NCBI GenBank assembly: GCA_002433025.1
Contig: DJGZ01000011.1
Span: 29,649-75,321, forward strand
Reading direction: 5' to 3'
Source of the DNA: Bacteroidales bacterium UBA5833
Lineage (GTDB): Bacteria > Bacteroidota > Bacteroidia > Bacteroidales > Lentimicrobiaceae
Length of the DNA: 45,673 nucleotides
Shown: positions 1 through 9,655 of the stretch, piece after piece
How the letters are laid out: every line of letters starts with the position of its first letter
How positions within the stretch are numbered: position 1 is the stretch's first letter
Position numbers and translations under genes: made by a program
Notes under the pieces: generated by a model
What the model was told of the DNA's origin: nothing
Seen by the model: the letters and a program-made list of their open reading frames with translations, nothing else
Database searches by the model: none

Positions 1-168
1 CAATTTATCAGGTATTTCAACAACGGAGACAATATTCTATCAGGCGTTTTTGCGTCCCGATGGTTACGATCACCGGCAACACAGCGATTTCGAGGCTCTT
101 TTAATACCAGTGTCAAATTAATATTTCCGGCACGACAAATAACGGATTACCCTGCTCAGCGTAATTAA
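1..168 (+). other. Possible 3' end of a gene cut by the window edge
   Basis: Frame 1 is open from the first base to a TAA at 166-168, about 55 codons. The other two plus-strand frames are also open for 37-39 codons, so the open frame alone is weak evidence. The predicted residues match no family I recognise. From 169 to 403 I see no gene, only AT-rich DNA leading to the next start codon. Confidence 0.2.
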
Positions 169-403
169 TTAGAAAAACTTTGTGAGCAGGATTATCTAAT
201 ATGCATCAGTTCAAAAAGTCATTTAAATATCATATTGCATAGCCAAAAGTGTGGATATTGTTCAGATTTGTACCACTACTGTCCTTTTTCGATCACTTTG
301 TTTGAATTATTCATTGCGATTAAGACTGTATAATTTACATTATCAGGCAATTAAAATTGTGGCTTAGAAATTGGTATGGAGTTGAAAACTTAATCGCTGA
401 CAT

Positions 404-2293
404 ATGAACAACAAAAGCTTACTATTCTCATTTTGCCTGATTTTTCAGGTGGTTTCAATCTTCGCATCTCAACCTGTAAAAGACAGGGAGTCTGCCCCTG
501 CTCACATGAAATGGGACCTCACGGATATATATTCGGGATGGGATGACTGGCAAAAGGATTTTGAACTGGCAAACGTTTCGCTTGAAAAACTCTCTGCAAT
601 GAAAGGCACATTAGGCAGTTCGCCTGAAGCATTGCTGGCATACTACAAAACCAATGATGAGTTGAGTAAACTGGGAACAAAACTTTTCTGCTACCCTTAT
701 TTACTCAGGTCGCTGGACGCGCGTGACAAGGAGGTGAATGAGCGGTTTCAGACAATTCAGGCCTTCTTTGCAAAGGTGGGGCAGCAGTTGTCCTGGGTTT
801 CCCCTGAAATGGTTGAGATACCGCAGGAAAGAGTAATGAAGTGGATGGATTCAGACAAAGAATTTGCTCCTTATAAATTCGGGATTCTTAACAGGTATCG
901 GCTTCAGGAGCATATTCTTCCGGCTGAGCAACAGGAGTTGGTGAGTTATTTCTCGCTTTTAGGGGACAGTCCGTCGGCTATTTATACAGAGGTTGCAGTA
1001 TCTGACAATAAATTTCCTGAATTTGTCAGATCAAACGGAGAAAAGGTTACCCTTACCTATCCGGTTTTGTCTGAAATACTTGCCTTTTCAACAGACAGGG
1101 AAGAACGCCAGAGAGCTTATACCGATTTTAACAGCAATTTCAAATCCCGCGAGAATACCATGGCAGCATTGCTATCTGCAGTCTGTAAATCTGATTGGGC
1201 ATATGCCCGGGCATATCGATTCCCCGGCGCACTTGAATCTTCACTCAACGCAAATAATATTCCGGTATCGGTATATGAAAACCTTATTAATGCTGCAAAG
1301 GAGAATGCTTCAGCTTATCAGCGTTATCTTGAACTGCGAAAAAAGGTGTTAGGATACAGCGATTACAATTCCTGGGATGGATCTGTAAGCCTGGGTGAAT
1401 ATACCAGAAAATATTCTTTTGACGAGGCCACCCAACTGATAAAACAGGCATTAAAACCCCTTGGAGCAGAATACAACAACAATCTGAACCTTGCATTAGA
1501 AGGTGGTTGGATTGATGTACTCGAAGGTGAAGGCAAGGAAACAGGAGCATATTCCATGAGTGTTTACGGGGCACATCCCTATATTCTGCTTAATTATGAT
1601 GAAACCCTGAATTATGTTTCAACGCTGGCGCATGAGCTTGGGCATTCAATGCATTCAATGCTTTCGTCAGCATATCAGCCTTTTTCGACTCATCATTACA
1701 GCACCTTTGTGGCTGAAGTTGCCTCTAATTTTAACGAAGAGATCCTGATAGATTATTTGTTGAAAAATACCAAAGATCACCACGAGAGGATTGCATTGCT
1801 CGACCAGGCCATTGTTAACCTTACGGGATCTTTTTACCGTCAGAGTCAGTTTGCTGATTTTGAGTTGCAGGCTCACAGGCTTGTGGAGCAGGGTAAGCCT
1901 GTAAATGCAAGTATTCTTAATGGTATTATGGAGGACTTGAATCACAAGTATAATGGAGATGTTCTGTCTCCAAATGAATTGAGAAACAGTGCCTGGGCTC
2001 AGGTAATGCATTTTTATAACCTGCAGTTTTATGTGTATCAATATGCCACAAGTTATGCTGCTGCAATTCAGGTTTTACAAATGACAACAACAGGCACTGA
2101 GGCACAAAGAAAAGAAGCAACTGAAAAATATCTTGATTTGCTTAAATCTGGAGGAAACGATTATCCTGTTGAGCAACTGAAAAAAGCCGGAATTGATATG
2201 ACCTCACCCGGGCCGGTGCTGGCTGTAGTTGACAGGTTGAATTATCTTATTGACCAGCTTGAAGCCGAACTTAAAGCAGTAGGGAAAATTTAA
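404..2293 (+). CDS. pepF: Secreted M3-family oligoendopeptidase F
   Basis: Zinc metallopeptidase of family M3 (oligoendopeptidase F group), which cleaves short peptides. The 629-residue length fits the family. The zinc motif HELGH is at residues 410-414, with the expected third ligand Glu at about 438 (in FVAEVAS). The family's N-terminal signature WDLTDIY lies near residue 37. Residues 1-22 are a clear signal peptide (hydrophobic core, then FAS and a polar mature start) with no lipobox Cys, so the enzyme is predicted to act in the periplasm or outside the cell. Many PepF enzymes are cytoplasmic. The gene stands alone and faces rpoN across a bidirectional terminator. Start 404 is chosen because it gives a complete signal peptide. 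The family call is firm; the location is inferred. Confidence 0.93.
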   Translation: MNNKSLLFSFCLIFQVVSIFASQPVKDRESAPAHMKWDLTDIYSGWDDWQKDFELANVSLEKLSAMKGTLGSSPEALLAYYKTNDELSKLGTKLFCYPYLLRSLDARDKEVNERFQTIQAFFAKVGQQLSWVSPEMVEIPQERVMKWMDSDKEFAPYKFGILNRYRLQEHILPAEQQELVSYFSLLGDSPSAIYTEVAVSDNKFPEFVRSNGEKVTLTYPVLSEILAFSTDREERQRAYTDFNSNFKSRENTMAALLSAVCKSDWAYARAYRFPGALESSLNANNIPVSVYENLINAAKENASAYQRYLELRKKVLGYSDYNSWDGSVSLGEYTRKYSFDEATQLIKQALKPLGAEYNNNLNLALEGGWIDVLEGEGKETGAYSMSVYGAHPYILLNYDETLNYVSTLAHELGHSMHSMLSSAYQPFSTHHYSTFVAEVASNFNEEILIDYLLKNTKDHHERIALLDQAIVNLTGSFYRQSQFADFELQAHRLVEQGKPVNASILNGIMEDLNHKYNGDVLSPNELRNSAWAQVMHFYNLQFYVYQYATSYAAAIQVLQMTTTGTEAQRKEATEKYLDLLKSGGNDYPVEQLKKAGIDMTSPGPVLAVVDRLNYLIDQLEAELKAVGKI

Positions 2294-2312
2294 TCAAAAG
2301 TCCTGAACAATA

Positions 2313-2358
2313 ATTAATAATCACCCGGCAAAGCATTTTTTGCCGGGTGATTATTAAT
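2313..2358. terminator. Bidirectional terminator, perfect 20-bp stem
   Basis: Left arm 2313-2332 and right arm 2339-2358 are perfect reverse complements around a 6-base loop (2333-2338). The core is CACCCGGCAAA / TTTGCCGGGTG, flanked by A/T-rich outer stem that supplies the T-tract on both strands. It lies between the convergent pepF and rpoN genes and probably ends both transcripts. Confidence 0.85.
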
Positions 2359-2409
2359 ATGGTAAAGAACAAGGGTTTAAAATATAATTCAGATCCCTGA
2401 TAAAGAAAA

Positions 2410-3873
2410 CTAAAGCTCCTTTCTGAGCCTGGCAACCGGTATGTTGAGTTGCTCGCGGTACTTGGCAACAGTGCGGCGGGCAATGTTATAACCTTTCTCC
2501 TTCAGGATGTCAGTCAACTGTTCATCGGTAAGCGGTTTGCCCTTTTCCTCCGCCTCAATGCAATCGGAAAGAATTTTCTTGATTTCACGGGTGGAAACTT
2601 CCTCACCCGAATCGGTCTGCATAGATTCGGAAAAGAAGGTTTTCAGCAAAAAAGTCCCGAATGGAGTCTGAACATATTTAGAATTGGCGACCCTTGAAAC
2701 GGTAGAAATATCAAGTCCCACCAACTCGGCAATATCCTTAAGGATCATCGGCCGCAGCTTGGTTTCATCACCGGTAAGGAAATAATCCCGTTGATATTCC
2801 ATGATGGCCGTCATGGTTACATAAAGGGTATTCTGCCGCTGTTTGATGGCATCGATAAACCACCTGGCAGAATCTATTTTCTGCTTTATAAACATCACCG
2901 CCTCTTTCTGGCTGCTACTTTTCGACTTGCTTTCGGCGTAGGTTTCAAGCATATCCACATAAGTACGGCTAAGCCTCAGTTCGGGCATATTCCTGGAGTT
3001 GACCTGAAGTTCAAGATCACCATCTTTGTTGTAAACAAAGAAATCCGGCATGATGTAGTGATTTGTCCTTGATGTTTCTCCCATTGAATTCCCCGGCTTG
3101 GGATTCAGTTTCAGGATTTCATTCACCGCATCGCGCAGTTCTTCTTCGGTAACCCTTGCTTTACGGGTAATTTTATCGTAGTGCTTCTTGGTCAGCTCGT
3201 CAAAATACCTTTCAACAAGGTGTTTGGCCAGTTCAACGGCGGGGGTATAATCCAGCCGGCGCAGCTGAATCAGCAGGCATTCGCGCAGGTCACGGGCCCC
3301 GATTCCGGGCGGGTCAAACTCCTGAACCACTTTCAGCAGCTCATTCAGTTCCTCCACATTGGTGGAGATATTCTGTGTAAACGCCAGGTCGTCGACCATG
3401 GCGCTCAGGTTCCGGTTAAGGTAGCCGGAATCATCCAGGTTTCCGATGATATAAGTAGCGATGGCTACCTGTCTTTCATCGAGATGGCGCAGGCCCAGTT
3501 GGGAGATAAGCATCTCGTGAAAGCTGATTCCTGAAGCATAGGGAACCTCCCGGTGTTCATCGTCGGCGCTGGTATTGCCCGAATTCAGGCGGTAGGCAGG
3601 GATATCATCATCGTCAAGATAATCCGTAATGTCGAAATCATCCCGTTCACGTTCCAACTCCTCCACCGGATCCGGTTCGGTGTCGGGCAAAGGTTCTTCG
3701 GCATCGGTACTCATCTCGGGGTCGGCCGCGTCTTCAAGGGCCGGGTTCTCCTCTATCTCCTGTTTGATCCTTTGTTCCAGGGCAATGGATGGAATCTGCA
3801 ACAGTTTCATAAGCAGAATCTGCTGCGGTGACAGTTTCTGGAGAAGTTTCTGCTGAAGTTTCTGGGTTAACAT
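2410..3873 (-). CDS. rpoN: RNA polymerase sigma-54 factor RpoN
   Basis: Sigma-54, which directs RNA polymerase to -24/-12 promoters and needs AAA+ activators to open DNA. At 487 residues it has the family layout. Region I is Gln/Leu-rich (residues 1-50, with QKLLQKLSPQQILLMKLLQ). An acidic linker follows (about 50-95, many Asp/Glu), then the core-binding region. The C-terminal RpoN box ARRTVAKYRE is at residues 465-474 and recognises the -24 element. It ends in TAG. It lies 167 bases downstream of asnS on the same strand. A near-consensus -7 box (TAACTTTC on the minus strand, 3907-3914) sits about 34 bases before the start, so it may have its own promoter. No sigma-54 activator is encoded in this window. 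Confidence 0.97.
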   Translation of the reverse strand: MLTQKLQQKLLQKLSPQQILLMKLLQIPSIALEQRIKQEIEENPALEDAADPEMSTDAEEPLPDTEPDPVEELERERDDFDITDYLDDDDIPAYRLNSGNTSADDEHREVPYASGISFHEMLISQLGLRHLDERQVAIATYIIGNLDDSGYLNRNLSAMVDDLAFTQNISTNVEELNELLKVVQEFDPPGIGARDLRECLLIQLRRLDYTPAVELAKHLVERYFDELTKKHYDKITRKARVTEEELRDAVNEILKLNPKPGNSMGETSRTNHYIMPDFFVYNKDGDLELQVNSRNMPELRLSRTYVDMLETYAESKSKSSSQKEAVMFIKQKIDSARWFIDAIKQRQNTLYVTMTAIMEYQRDYFLTGDETKLRPMILKDIAELVGLDISTVSRVANSKYVQTPFGTFLLKTFFSESMQTDSGEEVSTREIKKILSDCIEAEEKGKPLTDEQLTDILKEKGYNIARRTVAKYREQLNIPVARLRKEL

Positions 3874-3906
3874 GCAAATTCCTGTTTTTATCCGGCGAAT
3901 TTAAGG

Positions 3907-3914
3907 GAAAGTTA
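3907..3914 (-). promoter_or_regulatory. Possible rpoN -7 promoter box
   Basis: The minus strand reads TAACTTTC, one mismatch from the Bacteroidota TAnnTTTG box, 34 bases before the rpoN start. I see no convincing -33 element. Confidence 0.35.
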
Positions 3915-4039
3915 CGAAATAATCCCTTTTATCAATAACGTTTCAGGTTCCTTTTTATTGAATTTTCCGGTACTGAACCTTTTCCCGGCAAATGCCTGAA
4001 CCCTTTTTCCACGGATAATCCTGCAACATCACAACATCA

Positions 4040-5446
4040 TCAGAACTCGGCATTTTGCGGTGTGCGCGGGAACGGGATTACATCGCGGATATTGGCCATC
4101 CCGGTAACAAAGAGCATCATACGCTCAAAACCAAGCCCGAACCCGGCATGCGGTGCGGTGCCAAAGCGACGGGTATCGAGGTACCACCAGATGTCCTTTT
4201 CGGGAATCTCCATTTCCCTGCAGCGCTGTATCAGTTTTTCGAGTACTTCCTCACGTTGCGAACCTCCAATGATCTCTCCGATTCGCGGGAACAGCACATC
4301 CATCGCCCTCACGGTTTTGCCGTCATCGTTCTGCTTCATATAGAATGCCTTGATGTGGCTGGGATAGTCCGTGAGGATAACCGGACGCTGAAAATGCTTC
4401 TCTACCAGGTAACGCTCATGTTCGCTCTGCAGGTCAGTGCCCCAGTCAACCGGGAACTCAAACTTCTGACCCGAGCCTTTCAGGATGTCAATGGCTTCGG
4501 TATAGGTGAGCCGCTGAAAATCGTTTTCCACAACAAACTTAAGCCGGTCGATCAGCTCATTGTCATACATCTTGTTGAGGAATTCAAGGTCATCCATACA
4601 ATGTTCCAGGGCATAACGCACCAGGTACTTCAGAAAGTCCTCGGCCAGGTCCATGTTGTCGTTGATGTCATAGAATGCCATCTCGGGCTCAATCATCCAG
4701 AATTCGGCCAGATGACGGGGTGTGTTTGAATTTTCAGCCCTGAATGTAGGTCCGAATGTATAGATGTTCGACAAGGCCAGTGCACCCAGTTCACCCTCTA
4801 ACTGACCTGAAACGGTGAGGTTTGTGGCTTTCCCGAAAAAGTCCTGGCTGTAGTCCACTTCACCGGTACCGGTGAGCGGCGGGTTCTTCGCATCGAGCGT
4901 GGTTACCCGGAACATGGCGCCTGCCCCCTCGGCATCCGATCCGGTGATGATGGGGGTATGCAGGTAATAAAATCCGTTATCGTTGAAATATTTGTGGATG
5001 GCATAAGCCATGGCATGGCGCATACGCAGCACGGCCCCGAAGGTGTTGGTACGGGGACGCAGGTGGGCGATTTCGCGCAGAAATTCCAGCGTATGCCCCT
5101 TCTTCTGAAGCGGATAGGTTTCCGGATCAGCGGTTCCATAAACCTCTATTTCTTTAGCCTGTATTTCGACAGCCTGACCCTGCCCGGGCGATTCAACCAG
5201 CGTACCGTTCACAGAAATACATGATCCCGTAGTAATCAGCTTCATGGAGCCCTCATCAAATCCGGCCAGTTCAACAACAATCTGAATACTGTGAATTATG
5301 GAACCATCGTTCAGCGCAATAAAAGCAACATTTTTATTTCCGCGTTTGGTACGCACCCAGCCTTTGAGGTTAACAGTATTTCCGATACCAATAGATTGCC
5401 AGTTGTACAATATATCAGCAATCCTCGTTCTTTTAATTGATTCCAT
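4040..5446 (-). CDS. asnS: Asparaginyl-tRNA synthetase
   Basis: Class IIb aminoacyl-tRNA synthetase that charges tRNA-Asn with asparagine in the cytoplasm. The 468-residue length is normal. The N-terminal OB-fold anticodon-binding domain is at about 20-105 (VNLKGWVRTKRGNKNVAFI). Motif 2 with the FRAENSNTPRH signature is at about 235-258. Motif 3 (GFGLGFERMMLF) is near the C-terminus and is followed by IRDVIPFPRTP, typical of Asn/Asp enzymes. The AsnRS-type signature and lack of an AspRS insertion domain favour AsnS over AspS. It lies just upstream of rpoN on the same strand and has its own promoter at 5507-5514. Confidence 0.97.
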   Translation of the reverse strand: MESIKRTRIADILYNWQSIGIGNTVNLKGWVRTKRGNKNVAFIALNDGSIIHSIQIVVELAGFDEGSMKLITTGSCISVNGTLVESPGQGQAVEIQAKEIEVYGTADPETYPLQKKGHTLEFLREIAHLRPRTNTFGAVLRMRHAMAYAIHKYFNDNGFYYLHTPIITGSDAEGAGAMFRVTTLDAKNPPLTGTGEVDYSQDFFGKATNLTVSGQLEGELGALALSNIYTFGPTFRAENSNTPRHLAEFWMIEPEMAFYDINDNMDLAEDFLKYLVRYALEHCMDDLEFLNKMYDNELIDRLKFVVENDFQRLTYTEAIDILKGSGQKFEFPVDWGTDLQSEHERYLVEKHFQRPVILTDYPSHIKAFYMKQNDDGKTVRAMDVLFPRIGEIIGGSQREEVLEKLIQRCREMEIPEKDIWWYLDTRRFGTAPHAGFGLGFERMMLFVTGMANIRDVIPFPRTPQNAEF

Positions 5447-5506
5447 CCGATTCAGAAGTATTTAATTGTCAACAAAAAAGATTTTCCACTCCGGGAAAAG
5501 CAGCGG

Positions 5507-5514
5507 CAAAGTTA
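5507..5514 (-). promoter_or_regulatory. asnS promoter, -7 box
   Basis: The minus strand reads TAACTTTG, a perfect match to the Bacteroidota TAnnTTTG box, about 60 bases before the asnS start. The -33 region is AT-rich without a clear TTTG. Confidence 0.6.
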
Positions 5515-5690
5515 TGAAAAAACACCTATCTAATAACAGAAGACAGTATGCCGGTTTAAGAAGTTAAACGTCTTATTATCCTTTGTTTGGGCTTGCATTT
5601 CACTGATACCGGGTTGCAGGGTTTCCGCCTCCGGCATGAGACCATAACTGTTGGAAAAATGTTGCATTGCGAACAAATTGCCGGCATCTG

Positions 5691-5722
5691 TTTGGCGGAT
5701 TCCTGCCATGGCGCTATCTTTA
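5691..5722 (+). promoter_or_regulatory. Promoter of the kinase-less TPR gene
   Basis: TTTG at 5691-5694, a 20-base spacer, then TATCTTTA at 5715-5722 (one mismatch from TAnnTTTG). This is close to the Bacteroidota -33/-7 layout. It predicts transcription from about 5729, which rules out upstream ATGs and supports translation from 5758. The divergent gap 5447-5757 otherwise contains only the asnS promoter. Confidence 0.55.
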
Positions 5723-5757
5723 TGCGGTTAATTTCGCTCACCTCACCGATGGGTTTA

Positions 5758-7182
5758 ATGCATGAGAAGACCTTCTGTAAAAACACAAAAGCATTGCTGC
5801 TTTGTTCAGCAGTCATTTCTTTTCTTTTAATACCCGGCCAACTTTCAGCACAGGAGAACCATCCCGGCAGAAGAGCAGACTCACTTGAACTGGTCAGGCT
5901 TGAGAAAGCATTTGACTCCCTTTTCAATTCAAAGCACACCGGAGCAGCCCGCACGATTGCTGACTCAATGATCATCCTGGCAAACAGATCCGGGATCTAT
6001 AAATATGTCGCTGCCGGCTATTTCAATCTTTCCATGATAGAAAAGTCACTTGACAATACTGAGGGTTTTACTGAAAACCTGGAGAAGTCCATCCCGTGGT
6101 TCCTGAAAGGGGGTGAGCCAGCCGGTGCAGCCATGGCACATACCATTCTGGGACAGGCAATGATGCCCGGAAACCAAGTTATGGCGCTGGAACATTTCTC
6201 TGCTTCGCTGGAGATCAGGCAACAGCTGGGTGATAGTGCCGGGTTGGCCGGCAACCTGGTAAATGCCGGGGATTTCCACTATAATAGTGGCAACATGCCG
6301 GATGCTCAAAATTATTACCGGCAGGCTGCCGAAATTGCCGGCATGACGAAAAATGACCGGGTCAGGGCTTATGCCCTCACCAACCTCGGGGAAATCAATC
6401 TGAAAATGAAACGTTTTGAAGTTTCGCGCGATTATCTGCGCGAAGCCCTGGCAATACAGATGAAGGCAGGCAACAATATGCGTGCCTACCCCATAGTAAA
6501 AGCTATTGGCTCCGCCTACTTCGAAGAAGGAAAAACCGACTCTGCCCGCACAAGTTTCGAAGAGGCCCTCATGCTGATCAGAAATACCGGTGCCGGTGAA
6601 AATGAACTGCCGCAGATCTACACTCAACTCGGAATAATTGCCAAAGCGGAAGGAGATACGGCCGGAGCCGGACATTACTTCAGACAAACACTGAGTATCA
6701 GCCGTATAACAGGAGATGCCGGATATGAGCAGCTTGCCCTTGCCAATTTGCGTACCATTGTCCCACCGAAAGTATGGAAAGATCACGCGCTTGAAAACCT
6801 GCTGGGAGGTTTGAGCAATGCCATTGCCGCAGGTGACAGGAACGGTAGGCTGAAGTTCTATGCTGCACTGCGCGATCATTACAACAGCAGGGGAAAGCCC
6901 GGAACAGCCGACGCATATAGCCGCAGGCTGCAGGCCCTGAATGATTCGATACAATCAGAAATCAGGGCTGAAAAGCTTGCCTTGCTCAGGACAAAATATC
7001 AGGCCCTCCGCACCCTGAGCGAATCACTCTTCTTTGACCGCGAAAGAATTAACAGCACCCTCAGGGCACTTGAAGGCAGGCAGCGAAAAAATACCCTTAC
7101 GGGTTTGGCAGCGGCACTGCTTGTTATTCTGGCACTGGCAATCTTCGCAATCCGCAAACGCTTCATAGGCAAGGCACAATAA
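5758..7182 (+). CDS. TPR-repeat membrane protein, kinase-less paralogue of the next gene
   Basis: Predicted 474-residue exported protein. From ATG 5758 it has a signal peptide (hydrophobic core ending LSAQ), then TPR-like helical repeats over most of its length, and one membrane segment near the C-terminus (LAAALLVILALAIFAI) followed by a short basic tail. It aligns by eye along its length with the sensor half of the downstream histidine kinase: both have NHP..(K/R)ADSLE, a shared MIEK segment, a TILGQ/TVIGQ segment and a tail of TPRs. It stops after the membrane segment with no HisKA or ATPase domain. The longest open frame starts at 5587, but the promoter at 5691-5722 and the signal peptide favour 5758. 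The TPR region is predicted periplasmic. Its function as a sensor or modulator is inferred. Confidence 0.8.
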   Translation: MHEKTFCKNTKALLLCSAVISFLLIPGQLSAQENHPGRRADSLELVRLEKAFDSLFNSKHTGAARTIADSMIILANRSGIYKYVAAGYFNLSMIEKSLDNTEGFTENLEKSIPWFLKGGEPAGAAMAHTILGQAMMPGNQVMALEHFSASLEIRQQLGDSAGLAGNLVNAGDFHYNSGNMPDAQNYYRQAAEIAGMTKNDRVRAYALTNLGEINLKMKRFEVSRDYLREALAIQMKAGNNMRAYPIVKAIGSAYFEEGKTDSARTSFEEALMLIRNTGAGENELPQIYTQLGIIAKAEGDTAGAGHYFRQTLSISRITGDAGYEQLALANLRTIVPPKVWKDHALENLLGGLSNAIAAGDRNGRLKFYAALRDHYNSRGKPGTADAYSRRLQALNDSIQSEIRAEKLALLRTKYQALRTLSESLFFDRERINSTLRALEGRQRKNTLTGLAAALLVILALAIFAIRKRFIGKAQ

Positions 7183-7413
7183 TCGATAACCCATTTCATA
7201 ATCAGGCCTGAAGAATCCATATTTTGATAGTGAACGGATAGCCCTCACATACTTTCATTTTTCGCATTGAATGCAGCTGGTAATTACCGAAACTAATGTC
7301 CATGTTAATGCAAAAAGTAATGACAGAAGAGCGCATAACAGGGATTAAAATTACATATTCAAGCGATTCCGGGCAGGCAGAATTTAAAAAGCCGGAAATC
7401 CTATGCAGCAAAC

Positions 7414-7442
7414 TTGCATAATCAATTCAAATAATATATTTT
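7414..7442 (+). promoter_or_regulatory. Possible promoter of the TPR histidine kinase
   Basis: TTG at 7414-7416, an 18-base spacer, then TATATTTT at 7435-7442 (one mismatch from TAnnTTTG), 28 bases before the start at 7471. The 288-base gap suggests the kinase is not simply co-transcribed with the preceding TPR gene. Confidence 0.4.
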
Positions 7443-7470
7443 TATACAGAATTTAATCCGCGGACAGATT

Positions 7471-9609
7471 ATGGCCAGGCTGAAAAAATTTCTGAGCAGG
7501 GCGGGCAGACTGATCTTCTTCATTTTATTACCGGTCATGGGAGTGTCTCCGGCGGGACTGATGGCGCAAAACCATCCGACAAAGCAAAAAGCCGATTCCC
7601 TGGAAATTATCAAATTGGAGGAGAAGTTCGAGATGCATTTAAAGGGCAATCAGCTTGTTGCAGCCCGCAGGCTTGTTGATTCCATGCTGAATCTGTCGAT
7701 GAATGCAGGTTTGCCGCGCATGGCAGGCCGCAGTTATTTCAACGCTGCCATGATTGAGAAAGCGGCAGGGAACACAGAAAGCTTTATCACGAATCTGCAA
7801 AACGCCGTTGACTGGTATATGAAAGCCGGCGCCCGCCTGGCAGCCGCCAGGGCATACACGGTAATCGGCCAGACCATGATGCAGGATAATTTTCAGGAAG
7901 CGCTGAACAACTTCATGGCCTCTCTCGCGCTGAGGAAATCAGAGAATGACAGTCTGGGCATCACCAACAACCTTGTTAACATAGGCGGAATGCATTACCA
8001 GATGGGGAATTATACCGAAGCAAATCACTACTTCTACCAGGCACTCACATTTGCCGACCGCATCGGGAGCACCAATCTGAAAGCTTATGCATTGCTCAAC
8101 CTCAGCAACATTCATAATAAACTGAAGAATTTTGATGTTTCTCATGATTACCTCAAACAGGTACTGAATATCCACAGGAAAACCGGAAACAGAAGAAGTG
8201 AGGCCAATGCCCTGATGGCCATCGGCAATACATACTTTGAGCAGGGCAATATGCAGGAAGCCGGAAAACATTACAACGAGGCGTTGATATTGATCAAAAC
8301 ACTTAATGACAGCGAGCGCGGGCATATTCAGGCATACAATAACCTGGGGCTGGTAGCCAGCCGCAACGGGGATACGCTGAGTGCGATCAGCTTTTTCAAT
8401 CAGGCCCTGGCCTTGTCAAAAAAAACCAACGACAAGCAGGGATTGAGCATTGCCCTGTCGAACCTGGGTCCCCTCATGAAAAAGGAGAATAAGAAATCAT
8501 CCCTTGCCCAAATACGTGAAAGCCTTGATGAGGCGAAAGCACTGAAGTTACGCAAACTGATTCTGAGCAATTACGGAAGTCTGAGGGACTACTACGGGGA
8601 AGCCGGAGATTATAAAAGTGCTTATGAATATGCAATGAAGTACGAAGCATTGAATGATTCCATCTACAATGAAGACAACGCCAATACCATCATCGGCCTG
8701 CAGAAAAAATACGAAACTGCAGAAAAAGAAAAGGAACTGGCTGTGGTAAAAAAGGAGAAGCTGGAGCAGGAGCTTGAACTGAACAAAGCCAATACCATGA
8801 AGTACGGGATGCTGATTGTATCGGGGCTTTTGTTATTGCTGCTCGGCACCCTTTACAGCCGTTACCTTATCAAGCGCAGAACCCAGTTGCAGCTGGCAGC
8901 CATCAACGAAAAATTAAACCTGCTGAACACTACCAAGGATAAACTGTTTTCCATTGTTTCTCACGACCTGAAAAACTCCATGTCAGGTTTTTCGGGCATT
9001 GTAAATACCCTCAACAGGCAATACGACAATTTTTCGCCCGAAGAAGTCAGGTACTATTTAGGGGAAGTATCTTCGGCTGCCGGAGCGATGAAAGTGCTGC
9101 TGCGGAATTTACTCGACTGGTCACGTTCGCAACAGAATCTGATTAAAGTCTGCCTGTCTGAATTTGACGTGAGGCGGGTTATAGCCGATTGTGAGGCCCT
9201 CGTTCAGCAACAGCTCAGGCGCAAGAACCTTCAGCTTGCGGTAGAATGCCCCGAAACTCTTATTGTTACCACTGATGCCAGCATCGTGACTACCGTTTTG
9301 AGAAACCTGCTGGTGAATGCTGTAAAATACAGCTTTGAAAATGGAACGGTAACCATAAAAGCGGCAAAAGTGAACGGTATGCTCAGGATTGACGTGGGTG
9401 ATGAAGGCGTAGGAATGGAAGCTGATGAAGCGGAAACGCTGATGCAGCCGGGCGCATTTGTTAAGAGTAAACCGGGAGTTGAAGGCGAAAAAGGGGCCGG
9501 CCTCGGGCTGATGCTTAGCCGTGAATTACTTGAAAAACTGCCGGGACACCTGCTTGTCAGCAGTCAGAAAATGAAAGGAAGTACATTCACCATAATGATT
9601 CAACTGTAA
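7471..9609 (+). CDS. TPR-domain sensor histidine kinase
   Basis: Membrane sensor kinase of 712 residues. Order: signal peptide (about 1-31, ending LMAQ), TPR-like repeats (about 45-400, periplasmic by prediction), a coiled-coil (about 405-440, Lys/Glu-rich), one membrane segment (about 447-466), HisKA domain with phospho-acceptor His498 in SIVSHDLKNS, then HATPase_c. The ATPase N box is NLLVNAVKYS, the G1 box is DVGDEGVGM and the G2 box is GEKGAGLGLML. All motifs needed for autophosphorylation are present. The response regulator follows after 46 bases and is the likely partner. The upstream gene is a paralogue of its sensor half. The signal is unknown; TPRs suggest binding of a protein or peptide. 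Confidence 0.92.
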   Translation: MARLKKFLSRAGRLIFFILLPVMGVSPAGLMAQNHPTKQKADSLEIIKLEEKFEMHLKGNQLVAARRLVDSMLNLSMNAGLPRMAGRSYFNAAMIEKAAGNTESFITNLQNAVDWYMKAGARLAAARAYTVIGQTMMQDNFQEALNNFMASLALRKSENDSLGITNNLVNIGGMHYQMGNYTEANHYFYQALTFADRIGSTNLKAYALLNLSNIHNKLKNFDVSHDYLKQVLNIHRKTGNRRSEANALMAIGNTYFEQGNMQEAGKHYNEALILIKTLNDSERGHIQAYNNLGLVASRNGDTLSAISFFNQALALSKKTNDKQGLSIALSNLGPLMKKENKKSSLAQIRESLDEAKALKLRKLILSNYGSLRDYYGEAGDYKSAYEYAMKYEALNDSIYNEDNANTIIGLQKKYETAEKEKELAVVKKEKLEQELELNKANTMKYGMLIVSGLLLLLLGTLYSRYLIKRRTQLQLAAINEKLNLLNTTKDKLFSIVSHDLKNSMSGFSGIVNTLNRQYDNFSPEEVRYYLGEVSSAAGAMKVLLRNLLDWSRSQQNLIKVCLSEFDVRRVIADCEALVQQQLRRKNLQLAVECPETLIVTTDASIVTTVLRNLLVNAVKYSFENGTVTIKAAKVNGMLRIDVGDEGVGMEADEAETLMQPGAFVKSKPGVEGEKGAGLGLMLSRELLEKLPGHLLVSSQKMKGSTFTIMIQL

Positions 9610-9655
9610 AATAGAAGCTGTATGGCTTCGGTTTAACTAACTATAAAGGCCACCC

